Shown: positions 30,353 to 38,661 of the stretch, in pieces
Numbering within the stretch: the stretch's first letter is position 1
Layout of the letters: every line of letters begins with the position of its first letter
Assembly (NCBI GenBank): GCA_964570285.1
Contig: CAZMXP010000016.1
Coordinates: forward strand, 16,584-80,583
Length of the DNA stretch: 64,000 nucleotides
Reading direction: 5' to 3'
DNA from: CAZMXP01 sp964570285
GTDB taxonomy: Bacteria > Planctomycetota > PLA2
Notes under the pieces: model-generated
Database searches by the model: none
Told to the model about the DNA's origin: nothing
The model's input: only the letters and a program-made list of their open reading frames with translations
Made by a program: the position numbers and the translations under genes

Positions 30353-32166
30353 TCCTCGCCGCCCTCGACCCGCTGAACGTCTTCCTCGTCGTCATCGGTC
30401 TCGGCGGCCTCATCTTCGTCCACGAACTGGGCCACTTCGTCGCCTGCCGCCTCACGGGCACGCGCGTCGAGGCCTTCAGCATCGGTTTCGGGCCGCAGCT
30501 CCTCGGCTGGCGCCGCGGGCCGACGCTCTACAAGATCAGCCTGATCCCGCTCGGCGGCTACGTGAAGATGGCCGCGGAGAACCCGGGCGAGGAGCGGACG
30601 GGCGCGCCCGACGAGTTCCCGAACAAGTCCTTCCTGCAGCGCCTCTTCATCATGTCCAACGGCGTGATCTTCAACGGCATCCTCGCCGCGCTGCTCTTCA
30701 TCTGGGCCTTCCGCTCGGGCGTCCCCTACATCCGGCCGGAGATCGGCGCGGTGGCGCACGGCGAGGCCGCGTGGGAGAGCGGCCTGCTCGCCGGCGACCG
30801 GGTCATCGCGATCAACGGCCGCGAGATCCTCAGCTTCACCGACCTGCGCACCGAGATCGCCTTCACGACCCGCGACGAGGTGCTCCGCTTCACGGTGGAG
30901 CGCGACGGCCGGCGCTTCGACGTCGACATCCAGCCGCGCTACTCCGACGCCCTCGGCATCCCGGAGATCGGCGTGGGGTTCGCGGTCGATCGGGCGGCCG
31001 CGGGAGTCACGGAGGGCGGACCGGCGGAGAAGGCAGGGGGGCGCCGGGGGGATGTCATCGTGGCCGTGCAGGGGCGCCCGATCGCCTCCATCGAAGCGCT
31101 GGACGGCGCGATCGTGCGCGCGGCGACGGAGGCACCGCCGGAGGCGGCCCGGCTCGACCTCACGGTGCGCGTCCGCCGCGCCGGGGGGGGCGAGGAGGAT
31201 CTCTCCTTCGTCGTGCCGATCGCCCCCGAGCCGCAGCTCGGCATCCTCCCCTTCCGGGGACGGGTCGTCCGGCAGATCGGCGGATCCCGCGACCTCCCGC
31301 GCCTGCTCGAGATCGGCGATGAGCTGATCTCGGTCAACGGACGCGAAGTCGCAGACCTTGGCGCGTTGCTGGACGGTGTCGCGGCGGACGAACCGCTCGC
31401 AAGCCTCGAGTTCATCCGCCGCGGGGAGCGGCTCGCCCCCCCGCCCCCCCCCGGAATCACCGTCCGCGACCTCGGTCGGTCGGTCAGCGCCCCCCACGAC
31501 CTCGACGGGACCAGGGTGGCACCGCGCGCGGGCATGGCGGCCGAGAGGGCCGGGCTGAAGGCCGGCGACAGGGTGCTCACCGTCGCGGGCAAGACGGTGA
31601 AGGGGTGGACCGCGCTCCGCGAGGAGGTGGCCGCGAACAAGATGCGCCCGGTCGAGTTGCGCGTGGAGCGCGGCGGCGAGACGCTCTCGCTCACCGTCAC
31701 GCCCACCGGGAGCGTCAACAGCGCCCTCGGGTATGTGTTCGAGGCGACGAGCGGCATCCACCACGAGAAGAGCCTCGGCGGCGCGATCTCGACCGGCTGG
31801 GACCGGACGGTGCGCACGATGGAACAGGTCGTGCTGACGCTGCGCGGCCTGCTGACGCGGCGCGTCTCGGGCAAGAACATCGGCGGGCCGATCCTGATCG
31901 CGCAGGCCACCTACGCGGCGAGCGACCAGGGGCTCGGCGCCCTGCTGCAGCTTCTCGCGCTGATCTCGATCAACCTCGCGATCCTGAACCTGCTGCCGAT
32001 CCCCGTGCTCGACGGCGGCCAGATCCTGCTGCTCTGCGCGGAGAAGGTGCGCGGCAAGCCGCTGCCCGATCGCGTGCTGACCTATGTGCAGATCGTCGGC
32101 CTGCTCCTGATCCTCGCGCTGATGGTGCTCGCCTTCTTCAACGACATCGTCAGGATCTTCAGCTGA
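30340..32166 (+). CDS. rseP: Site-2 protease, RseP-like, with expanded PDZ array
   Basis: 608 aa, GTG start. HELGH at residues 28-32 and a C-terminal LLPIPVLDGGQILLL give the zinc site of M50 proteases, with TM helices at both ends. Between them lie about four PDZ-like segments, recognisable by AGDRVIAINGREI, RRGDVIVAVQGRPI, EIGDELISVNGREV and KAGDRVLTVAGKTV. E. coli RseP has two PDZ domains and 450 aa, so this is an extended form. It cleaves membrane anchors such as anti-sigma factors. Confidence 0.85.
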   Translation: MPNLILAALDPLNVFLVVIGLGGLIFVHELGHFVACRLTGTRVEAFSIGFGPQLLGWRRGPTLYKISLIPLGGYVKMAAENPGEERTGAPDEFPNKSFLQRLFIMSNGVIFNGILAALLFIWAFRSGVPYIRPEIGAVAHGEAAWESGLLAGDRVIAINGREILSFTDLRTEIAFTTRDEVLRFTVERDGRRFDVDIQPRYSDALGIPEIGVGFAVDRAAAGVTEGGPAEKAGGRRGDVIVAVQGRPIASIEALDGAIVRAATEAPPEAARLDLTVRVRRAGGGEEDLSFVVPIAPEPQLGILPFRGRVVRQIGGSRDLPRLLEIGDELISVNGREVADLGALLDGVAADEPLASLEFIRRGERLAPPPPPGITVRDLGRSVSAPHDLDGTRVAPRAGMAAERAGLKAGDRVLTVAGKTVKGWTALREEVAANKMRPVELRVERGGETLSLTVTPTGSVNSALGYVFEATSGIHHEKSLGGAISTGWDRTVRTMEQVVLTLRGLLTRRVSGKNIGGPILIAQATYAASDQGLGALLQLLALISINLAILNLLPIPVLDGGQILLLCAEKVRGKPLPDRVLTYVQIVGLLLILALMVLAFFNDIVRIFS

Positions 32167-32170
32167 CCCG

Positions 32171-33034
32171 ATGCGGGTCCCGCCGCTGCTCCGGCTGCTG
32201 CGTCCGGCGCTCGCGCCGACCGCCGCGGCGGATCTCTTCGCGGGCGCGCTCTTCGCGTCGGCGACGATCTCGCCGCGGCTCTTGCCCGCGGCGCTCGGCT
32301 CGATGGCGATCTACATGGGCGGCATGGCGCTCAACGACCTCTGCGACCGGCGCCGCGACGCGGCCCTCTTCCCGCACCGCCCCCTCGTCGCCGATCCGGG
32401 GCTGGTCGTGCCGGCGCGCCGGCTTGCGGCGGGCCTCTTCGCCGGGGGCCTTCTGCTGCACGCGGCGGCAGGCGTGCTGCTCCCCGGGCTGCTCGTCGCC
32501 GCACTCGCGGCGGCCTACGACTTCGGGGCCAAGCGCCGCTTCCCCCTCGATGCGTTCACGCTCGGCGCGGCGCGCGCCTCCAACCTCTGCGTGGGCGTGT
32601 GGGCCGCGGGCGGTTCGCTCGACAGCCCAAGCCTCACCTACGCGCTGGCCTATCTCTGCTACATCGGGGGGATCACGGGCGCGAGCCGCGCCGAGGACCT
32701 CCCGCGCCCGGGGGCGAGGCGGGTCGCCCTGGTCTTCTCGCTGCTGCCGATGCTGCTCGGGCTGGGGGGGATCGCGAGCCTCGTCCCGGCGACGCCGCGC
32801 ACCGCCGCGCTGCTGCTCCCGCTGCTGCTGATCGTGGCTTCGCTGCTGCGCGCGCTCCGTGACGGTTCGCGGCAGGCGATGATGCGCCACGTCTTCGCCT
32901 GCCTCGTCGCGATCTACGCGTTCCACGCGGCGGCCCTCTGGATCACGGGTCGCGCCCTCGGCCTCGTTCCCGTCGCCGCCTGCGCGCTCGCAAGCCTCGG
33001 GCTGCTTCGCCTGCTCGCGCGACCGGACGCGTAG
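32171..33034 (+). CDS. UbiA-family prenyltransferase
   Basis: 287 aa, ATG 4 nt after the protease stop. Multi-TM protein with the Asp-rich motif NDLCDRRRD (NDxxDxxxD) near residues 55-63 and a second motif YDFGAKR. UbiA enzymes transfer polyprenyl groups to aromatic or other acceptors in quinone, heme or lipid synthesis. Operon with dxr fits isoprenoid use. Acceptor unknown. Confidence 0.8.
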   Translation: MRVPPLLRLLRPALAPTAAADLFAGALFASATISPRLLPAALGSMAIYMGGMALNDLCDRRRDAALFPHRPLVADPGLVVPARRLAAGLFAGGLLLHAAAGVLLPGLLVAALAAAYDFGAKRRFPLDAFTLGAARASNLCVGVWAAGGSLDSPSLTYALAYLCYIGGITGASRAEDLPRPGARRVALVFSLLPMLLGLGGIASLVPATPRTAALLLPLLLIVASLLRALRDGSRQAMMRHVFACLVAIYAFHAAALWITGRALGLVPVAACALASLGLLRLLARPDA

Positions 33035-33074
33035 GGTCCCCTCGCGGCGGGCCCAGGGCACGCCCCCGACGGGG

Positions 33075-34370
33075 CTACTTGCCCCCGGCGTCCCGCTGGT
33101 CGGCTTCCTTCTCCTGCAGGAACTCCTCGAGCTTCTTCGAGACGTGGCCGCGGCGGCGGTCGGGGAAGCTCGCGCGCAGTTCGTCCACGATCGCCTTGTA
33201 CTCGCGCTCCTGGCGGATGAAGTCGAGGTCGCCGTCGGCCTGCATCCACTGCCAGTCGACGAAGCCGAGCGCCACGGCGTTGCGCAGGTACCGGATGGCC
33301 AGGCGCTTGTAGTGGTCGCGCCTCGCCACCTCGTGGCTCGCGCGGATCGCGAAACTGCACGCGAGGTTGTAGGCCGCGAGATAGCGGCTCCCGCCGTCGA
33401 GATCCTCGAGCACCCGCTGATAGCACTGTTCGCCGCTGTCGTACTCGCCGATCCGCATGTACGCAAAGCCCAGGGCCCAGACGGCGGAGGCGGCGCGCTT
33501 GCTGCGTGATTCGCTCATGCGCAACAGGTACCGGATGTAGGCGCGGGCGGGCCAGGCGACGCCGAGGTCGTGCAGGCTGAACGCGAGCGCCGGGGCGAGT
33601 TCGCTCTTTTCGAAACTCTCCTCGTCCGGCAGGTCCCAGTACTGCTTCCAGAGCGCCTGCACGCGCGCGATGTGCTCTTCGTCGGCCGGATCGATGAGCT
33701 CCGCGAAGCTGTACGCGCAGAGTTCGCGAAGTTCGCCGCTGTCGAAGCGCAGCAGGCCCGGGTGGATCGGGCGGTAGGGCCCGGCCGCCCCTTCGCCGGG
33801 CCAAGGCGCTTCGCGGTCGGCCACGATGTCGAAGAGCACGGGGAGCACGGAGGGCACGAGCCCTTTCAGGCGCGCGAACTGCCCGGTGTAGTGGCCCGTC
33901 GGGCCGGTCGGGGACTTCAGTCTCGCGAGCTGCTCTTCGAGCCGCCACCGGAGGCGCAGCGCCTCCACCCACGCGCGCCGGGCAGGCGTCAGCCCCTTCG
34001 GCTCCTCCGCGAAGATCGCGGGCTTCCCGCCCTCCCCGAGCCCCTCCATGAACGCCCGGAAGAGTTCGGGCTCCGCCTCCGCCGCGCGTCGCCACCCGAC
34101 CCGCGCCGCATGCGCCGTCCCGGCGCCGGCGATCGCGCGCAGCAGCGAGGCGCGGCCGCGCGCGTCGAGACTCCCCCAGAGGCCGTCCAGCGCGACCGGG
34201 TCGAGCCGTGCGCTCTGCCGGAGCGCCGCCTCGGCCGCCTCGCGCTCCTGCCGGGCGGGGTCGAGCAGGCCCCGCAGCACGCGCGCGGAGGCGGGTTCGA
34301 GCGCCTCTTCCGCCCCGAGGGCGGGCAGGAGCGTCAGGAGGAGCAGGCCGAGGCGGCGCAAGCCTCCCAA
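33075..34370 (-). CDS. Secreted helical/TPR-like protein
   Basis: About 431 aa. TTG at 34370 chosen because GGAG lies 6 nt upstream and a signal-type LRRLGLLLLTLLPALGAEE follows; ATG or GTG starts further up would add a non-coding-like N-terminus. Helical repeats in the body, with TPR-like units near the end (VWALGFAYMRIGEYDSGEQCYQRVLEDL; LAIRYLRNAVALGFVDW). Probably periplasmic. Function unknown. Confidence 0.55.
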   Translation of the reverse strand: MGGLRRLGLLLLTLLPALGAEEALEPASARVLRGLLDPARQEREAAEAALRQSARLDPVALDGLWGSLDARGRASLLRAIAGAGTAHAARVGWRRAAEAEPELFRAFMEGLGEGGKPAIFAEEPKGLTPARRAWVEALRLRWRLEEQLARLKSPTGPTGHYTGQFARLKGLVPSVLPVLFDIVADREAPWPGEGAAGPYRPIHPGLLRFDSGELRELCAYSFAELIDPADEEHIARVQALWKQYWDLPDEESFEKSELAPALAFSLHDLGVAWPARAYIRYLLRMSESRSKRAASAVWALGFAYMRIGEYDSGEQCYQRVLEDLDGGSRYLAAYNLACSFAIRASHEVARRDHYKRLAIRYLRNAVALGFVDWQWMQADGDLDFIRQEREYKAIVDELRASFPDRRRGHVSKKLEEFLQEKEADQRDAGGK

Positions 34371-34461
34371 GTCTACTCCGGGGCGGGGGCGGTGCGGACC
34401 TCGCGGCCCCCTTTCTAAAGTCGGTCGGCATCGGTGGTCGACGGGACGAGGGCGGGAACTC

Positions 34462-34821
34462 ATGGCGGATTCGCTGCTCGACAAGATCGGTGCCGAACTC
34501 AAGCGCGGCCTGGTGCAGATCGCCGCGCTCTCGCTGCTCCGGGAGCGCATGTACGGCTATCAGCTCGTGAAGATCCTCGCGAGCGGCGGGCTCGAGACGG
34601 AGGAGGGGACGCTCTACCCCCTGCTGCGGCGGCTCGAAGGGCAGGGGCTGCTCGTCTCGGAGTGGGACACCGAGGGGGCGCGGCCGCGCAAGTACTACCT
34701 CCTTACCGCGGAGGGGCGCGCCGCGCTCCCGCGCATGGAGGAGGCGTGGGCGGAGATCAGCAGGTCGGTCTCCTCGATCCTGATGCGGCCCGTGCCGGCG
34801 CTCGCGGAGGAGGCTTCATGA
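34462..34821 (+). CDS. PadR-family transcriptional regulator
   Basis: 119 aa. Winged-helix pattern of PadR: LLRERMYGYQLVKIL, EEGTLYPLLRRLEGQGLLVSEW, PRKYYLLTAEGRAAL. These repressors respond to phenolics or envelope stress. A TAAAGT -10-like hexamer lies about 40 nt upstream. The stop overlaps the next gene, its probable target. Confidence 0.9.
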   Translation: MADSLLDKIGAELKRGLVQIAALSLLRERMYGYQLVKILASGGLETEEGTLYPLLRRLEGQGLLVSEWDTEGARPRKYYLLTAEGRAALPRMEEAWAEISRSVSSILMRPVPALAEEAS

Positions 34822-35807
34822 AGGCGCACGATGAAGCGGCGATCCACCGCTGGCTCGACGAGGCGGCGGCGGCGATGGGGGGCGACGCGGGCCGCCGCGG
34901 CGAGGCGCTGCGGGAGCTCGAAGCGACCATCCACGAGCGCATCGCGGACCTCTCGGGAGGGCGGGAGGGCGGCGGCGAACTGCCGGAGGCGGCGGTGCGC
35001 GACGTGCTCGACGCGCTCGGCGACCCCGCGGAGATCGGCGCGGCGTTCATGCCGATGCCGGCGCTGATCGAGTCGAAGCACACGCGCCCCTTCGTGCTGC
35101 ACACCTTCATCGTCTTCGCGATCCACTTCCTGCTCGTCGTCGGGGCGACGATGGCCGCCCGTCCCTTCGAGATCCCGCCGGTGCGGCTGCTGCCGCTCGC
35201 CGATCCGAAGAGCCTTCTCGAGATCCTCGCGCGGATCCTCGAGACGCTCGTGTTCGACGCGGGACTCGTGCTCTGCTCCTACGTGGCCTTCCGCAGGCTC
35301 GGCCTGCTTCTCCGCTCGCCGCGCACCGCGCTCGCGGTGCTCCCCGACCGGCGCCGCTGCCTCGAAGGCGCGGTCTTCCTCGTGCTCGTGCTCGTCGTCG
35401 TGAACTTCTTCCGCGACACGCTGCTCGCGCTCTACCTGCGCCACGGGGACGCGACGGCGCAGGTCCCCCTCGTCGGCCCCGGCATTCTCGACAACCTGCT
35501 GCTCTTCAACGTCTGGCTGCTTGCGGCGGTCGCACGCGACGTCGGCTATCTCTGGCGCGGGGAGCGGCGCCTCACGATCGGGCTCGACCTCTTCGCCGGG
35601 TCTCTCGGCATCTTCTGCCTCCTCCGCATGGTGGCGAGCGAGCGCCTGATCGATCTCGGCCTCGCGCAGGAGGCCATCGGCCCGACGGCGGACAACCTCG
35701 CGGCGCTGCTGAACGCCGCCTTCACCGTCCTGATGCTGCTGGGCGCCTCCGCCCTCGCGGTCCGCCTCGTCCGTCGCCTTTTCCGGCTGACGCTGCTGCG
35801 GGCCTAA
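34818..35807 (+). CDS. Multi-TM protein with HAAS-like N-terminal domain (PadR partner)
   Basis: 329 aa, ATGA overlap with the PadR gene. The N-terminal helical domain (WLDEAAAAMGGDAGRRGEALRELEATI, with a terminal DALGDPAEIGAAF) resembles the DUF1700/HAAS domain that accompanies PadR regulators. Six or so TM helices follow, for example HTFIVFAIHFLLVVGATMAA and FLVLVLVVVNFF. Function unknown; it may sense or modify the envelope. Confidence 0.7.
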   Translation: MKAHDEAAIHRWLDEAAAAMGGDAGRRGEALRELEATIHERIADLSGGREGGGELPEAAVRDVLDALGDPAEIGAAFMPMPALIESKHTRPFVLHTFIVFAIHFLLVVGATMAARPFEIPPVRLLPLADPKSLLEILARILETLVFDAGLVLCSYVAFRRLGLLLRSPRTALAVLPDRRRCLEGAVFLVLVLVVVNFFRDTLLALYLRHGDATAQVPLVGPGILDNLLLFNVWLLAAVARDVGYLWRGERRLTIGLDLFAGSLGIFCLLRMVASERLIDLGLAQEAIGPTADNLAALLNAAFTVLMLLGASALAVRLVRRLFRLTLLRA

Positions 35808-36349
35808 GAGAGGTGGAGCAGGTCAAGCCCAACGCCGGACGGCAGGCCAGCGAGATCTCCGCCGACTCGGGGTGCGGCACCGAAGGCAGCGTGCGCCCTT
35901 CAGGGTGCGGCGGACCACAGCCTTCGTCGTGAGGTTGGAAGAAGGAACCCAGGAATCTAGGAACCGAGGAAAGGGCGCCTTCGATCCATCCGAGACCCGG
36001 GATGCTCCCCTCTCCTCTCATGGGTTCCTCCCTTCCTGGGTTCCTTATCAAATCCGATACCCTCGACCCTGATCGCTTGCACTCCATGCCCGCAGAGTCC
36101 TCGCCGCTTGCGCGGATCCCGGCGCTTCACTGAATTCGAGCGGGGAGAACGAAGGCACGAGGGAGCCCCCGCGACGGGGTGCGCGCGTTACGCGCGGACT
36201 GGCCGCTTCCCTCTCTCCGTGCCTTCCTGCCTTCGTGGTTCGCCTCCCCTACATGGGGTTCCCAGACGGAGGATCCCGCGCGTTGCCGCCACGCGGCTGG
36301 GCGAAGGCCGCAGGCGAGTCCAGCCTTGGGTGCCCCGGACACGACCTCC
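35808..36349. repeat. 542-nt intergenic region with two long inverted repeats
   Basis: No convincing gene. A 14-bp perfect inverted repeat AAGGAACCCAGGAA (35942-35955) / TTCCTGGGTTCCTT (36033-36046) is followed by a second set, GAAGGCACGAG (36151-) against CGTGCCTTC and GCCTTCGTGG (36219-36238). Words such as CGTGCCTTC and CCTTCGTGGTTC are familiar as dispersed intergenic repeats of Planctomycetota and Verrucomicrobiota, by recollection. Confidence 0.5.
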
Positions 36350-37546
36350 TCAAGCGGGCGGCCGCGAGGGAGTGACGCGGAGCACGACCCAGCGGCGCTT
36401 GCCGACGTTGAGGATGTCGCCGTCCTTGGGGTCGACCGGCAGCAGCGGATCCGTCAGCGCGGCGCCGTTCAGCGCCGCCGAGCCCTGCTCGACGAGGCGG
36501 CGCGCCTCCGCGCCTGAGAGCCCGAAGGCGTCGCGCACGAGATGCCCCGCCGGCAGCGGGCCCGAGGCCGGCAGCTTGTGCTCCGGCATCTCCGCGGGCC
36601 TCTCGCGGTCGCGGAAGACGCGCTCGAACTCCCCCCGCGCCCCCCTCGCCTCGGCCTCGCCCCAGTGGCGCGCCACGAGCGCCTCCGCCATCGTCCTCTT
36701 CGCCTCCCAGATGTCGCCCGAAAGCAGCGCGTCGATCTCCGCATCGGGCAGATCGGTCGCGAGGCGCAGGTACTTGCCCACCAGCGCGTCGGGCACGCGC
36801 GTCGCGAGGCCGAACATGTCCTTCGGCGCCGTGCCGACGCCGATCGCGTTGCCGAGGCTCTTCGACATCTTCGCGGAGCCGTCCACGCCCTCGAGCAGCG
36901 GGTTGATCACGCAGACCTGCGGCGCCATGCCGGCGTTCTTCTGCAGCGTGCGGCCGACATTGAGGTTAAAGGTCTGGTCGCTGCCGCCGAGTTCGACATC
37001 CGCGCGGACGACGACGGAGTCGTGCCCCTGCAGGAGGCAGTAGAGGAACTCGTGGAGGTGGATCGGCGTGCCCTCGGCGTAGCGCTTCGCGAAGCTCTCG
37101 CGCTCGAGCATCTGCGCGACGGTGAGCTGTCCGGTGAGGCGGAGCACCTCCCCCGTCGTCAGCGTGCCGAGCCACTCGCTGTTGCGCCGCACCTCGGCGC
37201 GCGGGAGGTCGAGCAGCGTGCCGATCTGGGCGAGCCAGGTCTCGCCGTTGCGCTCGACCTCCTCGGGCGTGAGCACCGGGCGCGTCTTGTCGCGGCCCGA
37301 GGGGTCCCCCACCCGCGTCGTGAAGTCGCCGAGGATCAGCACCGCCGTGTGGCCCAGCCGCTGGAAACGGCCCAGGATCCGCAGCGGGATCTCGTTGCCG
37401 ATGGTCACCTGCGTGGAGGTGAGGTCGATGCCGAACTTCACGCGCAGGGGCCGGCGGGCGGCGAGGAGCGTCTCGAGGTCGCCGTCGGACGGGAAGACCG
37501 TCTCGACCGTCCGCGCCAGTGGTCCGAAGCTCTCGCGCCAGTTCAC
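36350..37546 (-). CDS. tyrS: Tyrosyl-tRNA synthetase
   Basis: 398 aa; GTG start with TAGGAT ending 7 nt upstream. Class I aminoacyl-tRNA synthetase: VLILGDFTTRVGDPSGRDKTRP, ELGGSDQTFNLNVGR and KMSKS (SAKMSKSLGNAI) are intact; a C-terminal S4-like RNA-binding segment follows. The HIGH motif is replaced by TIGN (residues 48-51) within KFGIDLTSTQVTIGN. The Thr equivalent to T40 of the Geobacillus enzyme is kept. It loads tyrosine onto tRNA. Confidence 0.85.
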   Translation of the reverse strand: MNWRESFGPLARTVETVFPSDGDLETLLAARRPLRVKFGIDLTSTQVTIGNEIPLRILGRFQRLGHTAVLILGDFTTRVGDPSGRDKTRPVLTPEEVERNGETWLAQIGTLLDLPRAEVRRNSEWLGTLTTGEVLRLTGQLTVAQMLERESFAKRYAEGTPIHLHEFLYCLLQGHDSVVVRADVELGGSDQTFNLNVGRTLQKNAGMAPQVCVINPLLEGVDGSAKMSKSLGNAIGVGTAPKDMFGLATRVPDALVGKYLRLATDLPDAEIDALLSGDIWEAKRTMAEALVARHWGEAEARGARGEFERVFRDRERPAEMPEHKLPASGPLPAGHLVRDAFGLSGAEARRLVEQGSAALNGAALTDPLLPVDPKDGDILNVGKRRWVVLRVTPSRPPA

Positions 37547-37556
37547 CCGAGCGATC

Positions 37557-38624
37557 CTAACGCAATTCCTTGTCGAACACCGGCCGGTCGGGATGGCGGG
37601 GGGGTGCGGGGGCCGCGAAGTAGCTCTCGCGCACGCGCGGCCACCACGCGCGCCACGCCGGGGCGCTGCGCCCGAGGTCCGCGCCGGTGAGGTGCTCCAT
37701 CGCCGTGAAGAGGACGAGATCCATCGGCCGGCTCCCCTCGAGCGCGGCGACGAGCCCGTCCATCGCGGCGGTCCGCTGGTGCCAGTCGAGCAGGGCGCAC
37801 GCCGTCAGCAGGTGCACCGGGGCGTTCTTCGCGATCGCCTGGCCGAGGCGCGCGAGGGGGTCGTCGGCGAGGTGCTCCCAGTTCGGGCGGAAGGCACGGA
37901 CCTCGCACTCGCCGAGCGCGATCCCCTCCCAGCGCGGGAAGGGGCCGGCCTCGAGGCGGGAGGGCCTCAGGCGTCCCGAGATCGTGAAGGCGCGAAAACC
38001 GTCGAGGGGGCGCTCGTTGCCCGCGAGGCCGAGCACGAGCGTCATCTCGGACGTGCCGTGGCGCGGGATCAGGATGTCGTGGTCCGCGTGCAGGAGAACG
38101 CGGTTCCGCACGAGCGTCACGCTGCCCCGGATGTCGTACTCCCGCGCGAGCACGTCGAACTCGAAGAGCGTGCCGCTCGTCCCGCGCAGCGCCGCGGGGA
38201 TGCGGATCTCCCGCTCGCCGTCGTTGCGCAGCCGCACGACCACCGACAGGGGGCGACCGAAATCGACATGGGGCGCGGGCGCGGCGAGCGTGCCCGAGAC
38301 GGTCTTCAGCAGCAGCACGCGCTCGAGCAGCCTCCGGCCCGCCTCCGCGAGCCGCGCCTCGTGCTCGGCGCCGGGGCGCGCGGCGGAGGCCGCGGCGAGC
38401 CGGGACTGCGCCTCCTCGAGCTTGCCCTCGGAGATGAGCGCGTCGATCGACGCGATCTCGTCGTCGAACCAGGCGTCCGGCTTTGTCGGGGCCGAGGCGT
38501 AGCGCGGTCCCCCGGGCGCCCTCGAGAGGTCCACGCGGTCCGCCGCGGGCGCCGCGGGGCCCCCCTTGCACGCCCCGGCCACGAGCAGCGCGGCGAGCAG
38601 GGTGGCGATCCAGGGGAGGCCCAT
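37557..38624 (-). CDS. Lipoprotein of unknown function
   Basis: 355 aa from the ATG with GGGGAGG 5 nt upstream. Signal and lipobox: LPWIATLLAALLVAGAC. After a short coiled part (LDALISEGKLEEAQSRLAAAS) a beta-sandwich-like domain follows (RPLSVVVRLRNDGEREIRIPA), then a helical C-terminus. Periplasmic. Family not recognised. It is followed by tyrS 10 nt downstream. Confidence 0.6.
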   Translation of the reverse strand: MGLPWIATLLAALLVAGACKGGPAAPAADRVDLSRAPGGPRYASAPTKPDAWFDDEIASIDALISEGKLEEAQSRLAAASAARPGAEHEARLAEAGRRLLERVLLLKTVSGTLAAPAPHVDFGRPLSVVVRLRNDGEREIRIPAALRGTSGTLFEFDVLAREYDIRGSVTLVRNRVLLHADHDILIPRHGTSEMTLVLGLAGNERPLDGFRAFTISGRLRPSRLEAGPFPRWEGIALGECEVRAFRPNWEHLADDPLARLGQAIAKNAPVHLLTACALLDWHQRTAAMDGLVAALEGSRPMDLVLFTAMEHLTGADLGRSAPAWRAWWPRVRESYFAAPAPPRHPDRPVFDKELR

Positions 38625-38661
38625 CGGGCCTCCCCTGTATCGGGGGTGGTTCACGGGAGCG

